The position numbers were made by a program, and so were the translations under genes. The notes beneath the pieces were generated by a model. That model made no database searches. It saw only the letters and a program-made list of their open reading frames with translations, and had not been told where the DNA came from. 7,341 nucleotides of DNA from Chloroflexota bacterium (GTDB lineage: Bacteria > Chloroflexota > Dehalococcoidia > Tepidiformales > Tepidiformaceae): NCBI GenBank assembly GCA_021823905.1, contig JAKALX010000177.1, forward strand, positions 1 through 7,341, written 5' to 3'. This document shows, one piece after another, positions 6,486-7,341 of the stretch; within the stretch, counting starts at the first letter, position 1; each line of letters begins with the position of its first letter.

Positions 6486-6498
6486 TGAATTTAATTCA
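6486..6498. promoter_or_regulatory. AT-rich 6-1-6 dyad, candidate Fur-family operator
   Basis: TGAATT, one base (T), AATTCA is a perfect dyad in otherwise GC-rich DNA. Its shape resembles the AT-rich 7-1-7 boxes of Fur, PerR and Zur proteins, one base shorter in each arm. It lies 118 bases before the receptor start and about 190 bases before the Fur-family gene, so if it is an operator it would more naturally act on the receptor. Binding is inference. Confidence 0.3.
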
Positions 6499-6529
6499 CC
6501 ACAGCATGAATGTTCGCGACCACAACATT

Positions 6530-6544
6530 ACTACACATGGTAGT
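6530..6544. repeat. Short inverted repeat ACTAC/GTAGT with a five-base loop
   Basis: ACTAC (6530-6534) and GTAGT (6540-6544) flank ACATG in the AT-rich centre of the divergent region. It may be a regulator half-site pair for either flanking gene, but five-base arms can occur by chance. Confidence 0.25.
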
Positions 6545-6650
6545 TCATCATGGCCGCGTTTCGCGATGGCGCCGTCCGTGCAATCGCTGGCGTTCGCGGA
6601 GCGTGTCGGCAAGCCTGGACGCTGCCCCGCCGCACGCACATGGCGGTTCG

Positions 6651-6680
6651 TTGACACCCCCTTTCGCCCGTCCATACGAT
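6651..6680 (+). promoter_or_regulatory. Promoter of the Fur-family gene, apparently leaderless
   Basis: TTGACA (6651-6656) is a perfect -35 hexamer and TACGAT (6675-6680) a four-of-six -10 hexamer, separated by 18 bases. A start seven bases after the -10 falls at 6687, the G of the proposed GTG codon. No Shine-Dalgarno sequence precedes that codon, in keeping with a leaderless transcript. Confidence 0.6.
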
Positions 6681-6686
6681 CGATCG

Positions 6687-7088
6687 GTGACAGTTGCCGA
6701 AGACACCGCGGTGAGCCTTGCGGGGCACCGCGTGACGGCCGCCCGCAGGGCCGTGCTCGAAGCGATGCGCGCCACGCCCGGCCCGTTCACCGTCGAAGAC
6801 CTCTGCGCCGCCCTCCCCGGCGTCGGCCGCGCGACCGTCTTCCGCACGGTGAAGCTGCTGCAGGAGCACGACGTCCTCTGCCGCGTCGTTCTCGAAGACG
6901 GCGGCGTTCGCTACCAGCTCTCGACCGGCGGCCACCACCATCATCTCGTCTGCAGCCGGTGCGGCGGGGTCCAGGAATTCGCCGATCCGGCGCTCGACCT
7001 GCTCATCCAGCAGAACGCCCGCGCCGCCGCCTTCGCCCTCGACGGCCACAGCCTCGAGCTCTACGGACGCTGCGCCGCCTGCGGGTGA
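6687..7088 (+). CDS. Fur-family metal-responsive transcriptional regulator
   Basis: This is a DNA-binding repressor of the Fur/Zur/PerR superfamily, 133 residues, a usual length. An N-terminal winged helix (about 10-60) contains the recognition segment GRATVFRTVKLLQEHDVL (49-66). The dimerisation domain follows: HHHHLVCSRCGGVQEF (about 86-101) and the final GRCAACG supply the two CxxC pairs of the structural zinc site. Compared with E. coli Fur, the two His and the Glu of the regulatory site around HHHHL and QEF are kept. The position of His33 reads Phe or Pro (PGPFTVEDL) and that of Glu81 reads Gln (VRYQLS), so the sensed metal cannot be assigned as Fe, Zn or Mn. The GTG start at 6687 is chosen from the promoter position; GTG at 6711 is an alternative, and the longer upstream frame lacks family similarity. 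Its stop lies four bases from that of a convergent metal-transport permease, which suggests that this transporter is a target. Confidence 0.92.
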   Translation: MTVAEDTAVSLAGHRVTAARRAVLEAMRATPGPFTVEDLCAALPGVGRATVFRTVKLLQEHDVLCRVVLEDGGVRYQLSTGGHHHHLVCSRCGGVQEFADPALDLLIQQNARAAAFALDGHSLELYGRCAACG

Positions 7089-7092
7089 GGGC

Positions 7093-7341
7093 CTAACGCG
7101 GGCTTCCTGGCAGCTCTTCGTCCATCGGGTGGTAATGGTGCACATGGTGGCGGCCGCGGCGCGCCTGGAGCCGCGAGCTGAGCAATCCATGGTTCGGCGC
7201 GAAGACCAGGGCGGCCAGGAAGATCGCCGTCACCGTCAGCACAATCGTCCCGCCGGCCGCCATGCTCGCGTGGTAGGAGATGTACAGCCCGAGGACGCCC
7301 GACGCCACGGCGATCGCCACGCTCAGGGCCATCATCCGGTC
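7093..7341 (-). CDS. ABC-3 family metal transporter permease, C-terminal part (5' end beyond window)
   Basis: These 82 C-terminal residues of an inner-membrane permease match the ZnuB/TroC/MntB type, which imports Zn, Mn or Fe with a binding protein and an ATPase. The visible part runs from DRMMALSVAIAV through GLYISYHASMAAGGTIVLTV to AIFLAALVFAPNHGLL. The SYHASMAAGGTIVL stretch matches the family's S-Y-x-L-D-x-x-x-G-x-x-I-V-L pattern, though here Ala-Ser replaces the usual Leu-Asp. Two hydrophobic segments (about residues 4-21 and 28-46) are the last membrane helices. A hydrophilic tail follows with HHVHHYH, a possible metal-binding stretch, ending MDEELPGSPR. The gene runs minus and ends four bases from the convergent Fur-family gene; the rest of the transporter operon should lie to the right. 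The substrate metal is not decided by this fragment. Confidence 0.85.
   Translation of the reverse strand, partial: DRMMALSVAIAVASGVLGLYISYHASMAAGGTIVLTVTAIFLAALVFAPNHGLLSSRLQARRGRHHVHHYHPMDEELPGSPR

Larger units (their letters stand above)
6369..6686. other. 318-base divergent intergenic region between the four-helix-bundle receptor and the Fur-family gene
   Basis: No gene is supported here. The region has an AT-rich core at about 6475-6560 holding two dyads (6486-6498 and 6530-6544). On the right it holds the well-formed promoter of the Fur-family gene, and on the left the Shine-Dalgarno site of the receptor. A promoter for the receptor should be in the AT-rich part, but I cannot identify hexamers with confidence. 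Confidence 0.6.

Noticed and set aside
6510..6686. 59-codon upstream extension of the Fur-family protein
   Set aside because: The promoter TTGACA...TACGAT lies inside it, and the extra residues do not look like a Fur-family domain.

Overview
The window is a high-GC bacterial chromosome segment. Gene bodies look strongly GC-rich and the intergenic stretches visibly less so. It carries five recognisable genes, one small unrecognised gene, and one gene cut by each edge. There are no transposases, CRISPR repeats, tRNAs or rRNAs. The host is a motile or chemosensory, free-living bacterium. The codon bias, an apparently leaderless regulator gene and the protein style would suit a high-GC Chloroflexota or Actinobacteriota lineage. 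That placement is inference only; no marker gene is present to settle it.

Left part (1-1365, minus strand): homoserine kinase (thrB, threonine biosynthesis) is followed after a single base by a GNAT acetyltransferase that runs off the left edge, so the two are almost certainly co-transcribed. Next (1366-1814) is a short divergent region with strong dyads, a candidate thrB promoter, a 62-codon plus-strand gene with a clear Shine-Dalgarno site, and a perfect 14-bp hairpin that probably ends transcription between this small gene and the chemoreceptor gene facing it.

Centre (1815-6368, minus strand): two full-length transmembrane methyl-accepting chemotaxis proteins lie in tandem. Their cytoplasmic halves are collinear and nearly identical at the signalling tip, while their extracellular sensors are unrelated: a Cache/PAS-like domain in one and a four-helix bundle in the other. 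This is a duplicated output module carrying two different inputs. By hand count the cytoplasmic hairpin has about 26 heptads per arm, longer than the E. coli class. Each receptor gene is followed, 22 bases after its stop codon, by a strong GC-rich hairpin. The 408-base gap between them is unusually long and contains several dyads, some mutually exclusive, which makes it the best candidate here for an undescribed structured leader or small RNA.

Right part (6369-7341): a 318-base divergent region contains an AT-rich 6-1-6 dyad resembling Fur-family operators. It is followed by a Fur-family metalloregulator whose promoter (TTGACA, 18 bp, TACGAT) places the transcription start essentially on the GTG start codon. 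The regulator converges, with only four bases between stop codons, on the 3' end of an ABC-3 family metal-transport permease with a histidine-rich tail. The pair therefore looks like a metal-uptake and regulation locus extending beyond the right edge.

No clearly novel multi-gene system is visible. The points most worth a second look are the inter-receptor dyad-rich gap, the 62-residue protein, the altered regulatory metal site of the Fur-family protein, and the mosaic receptor pair.
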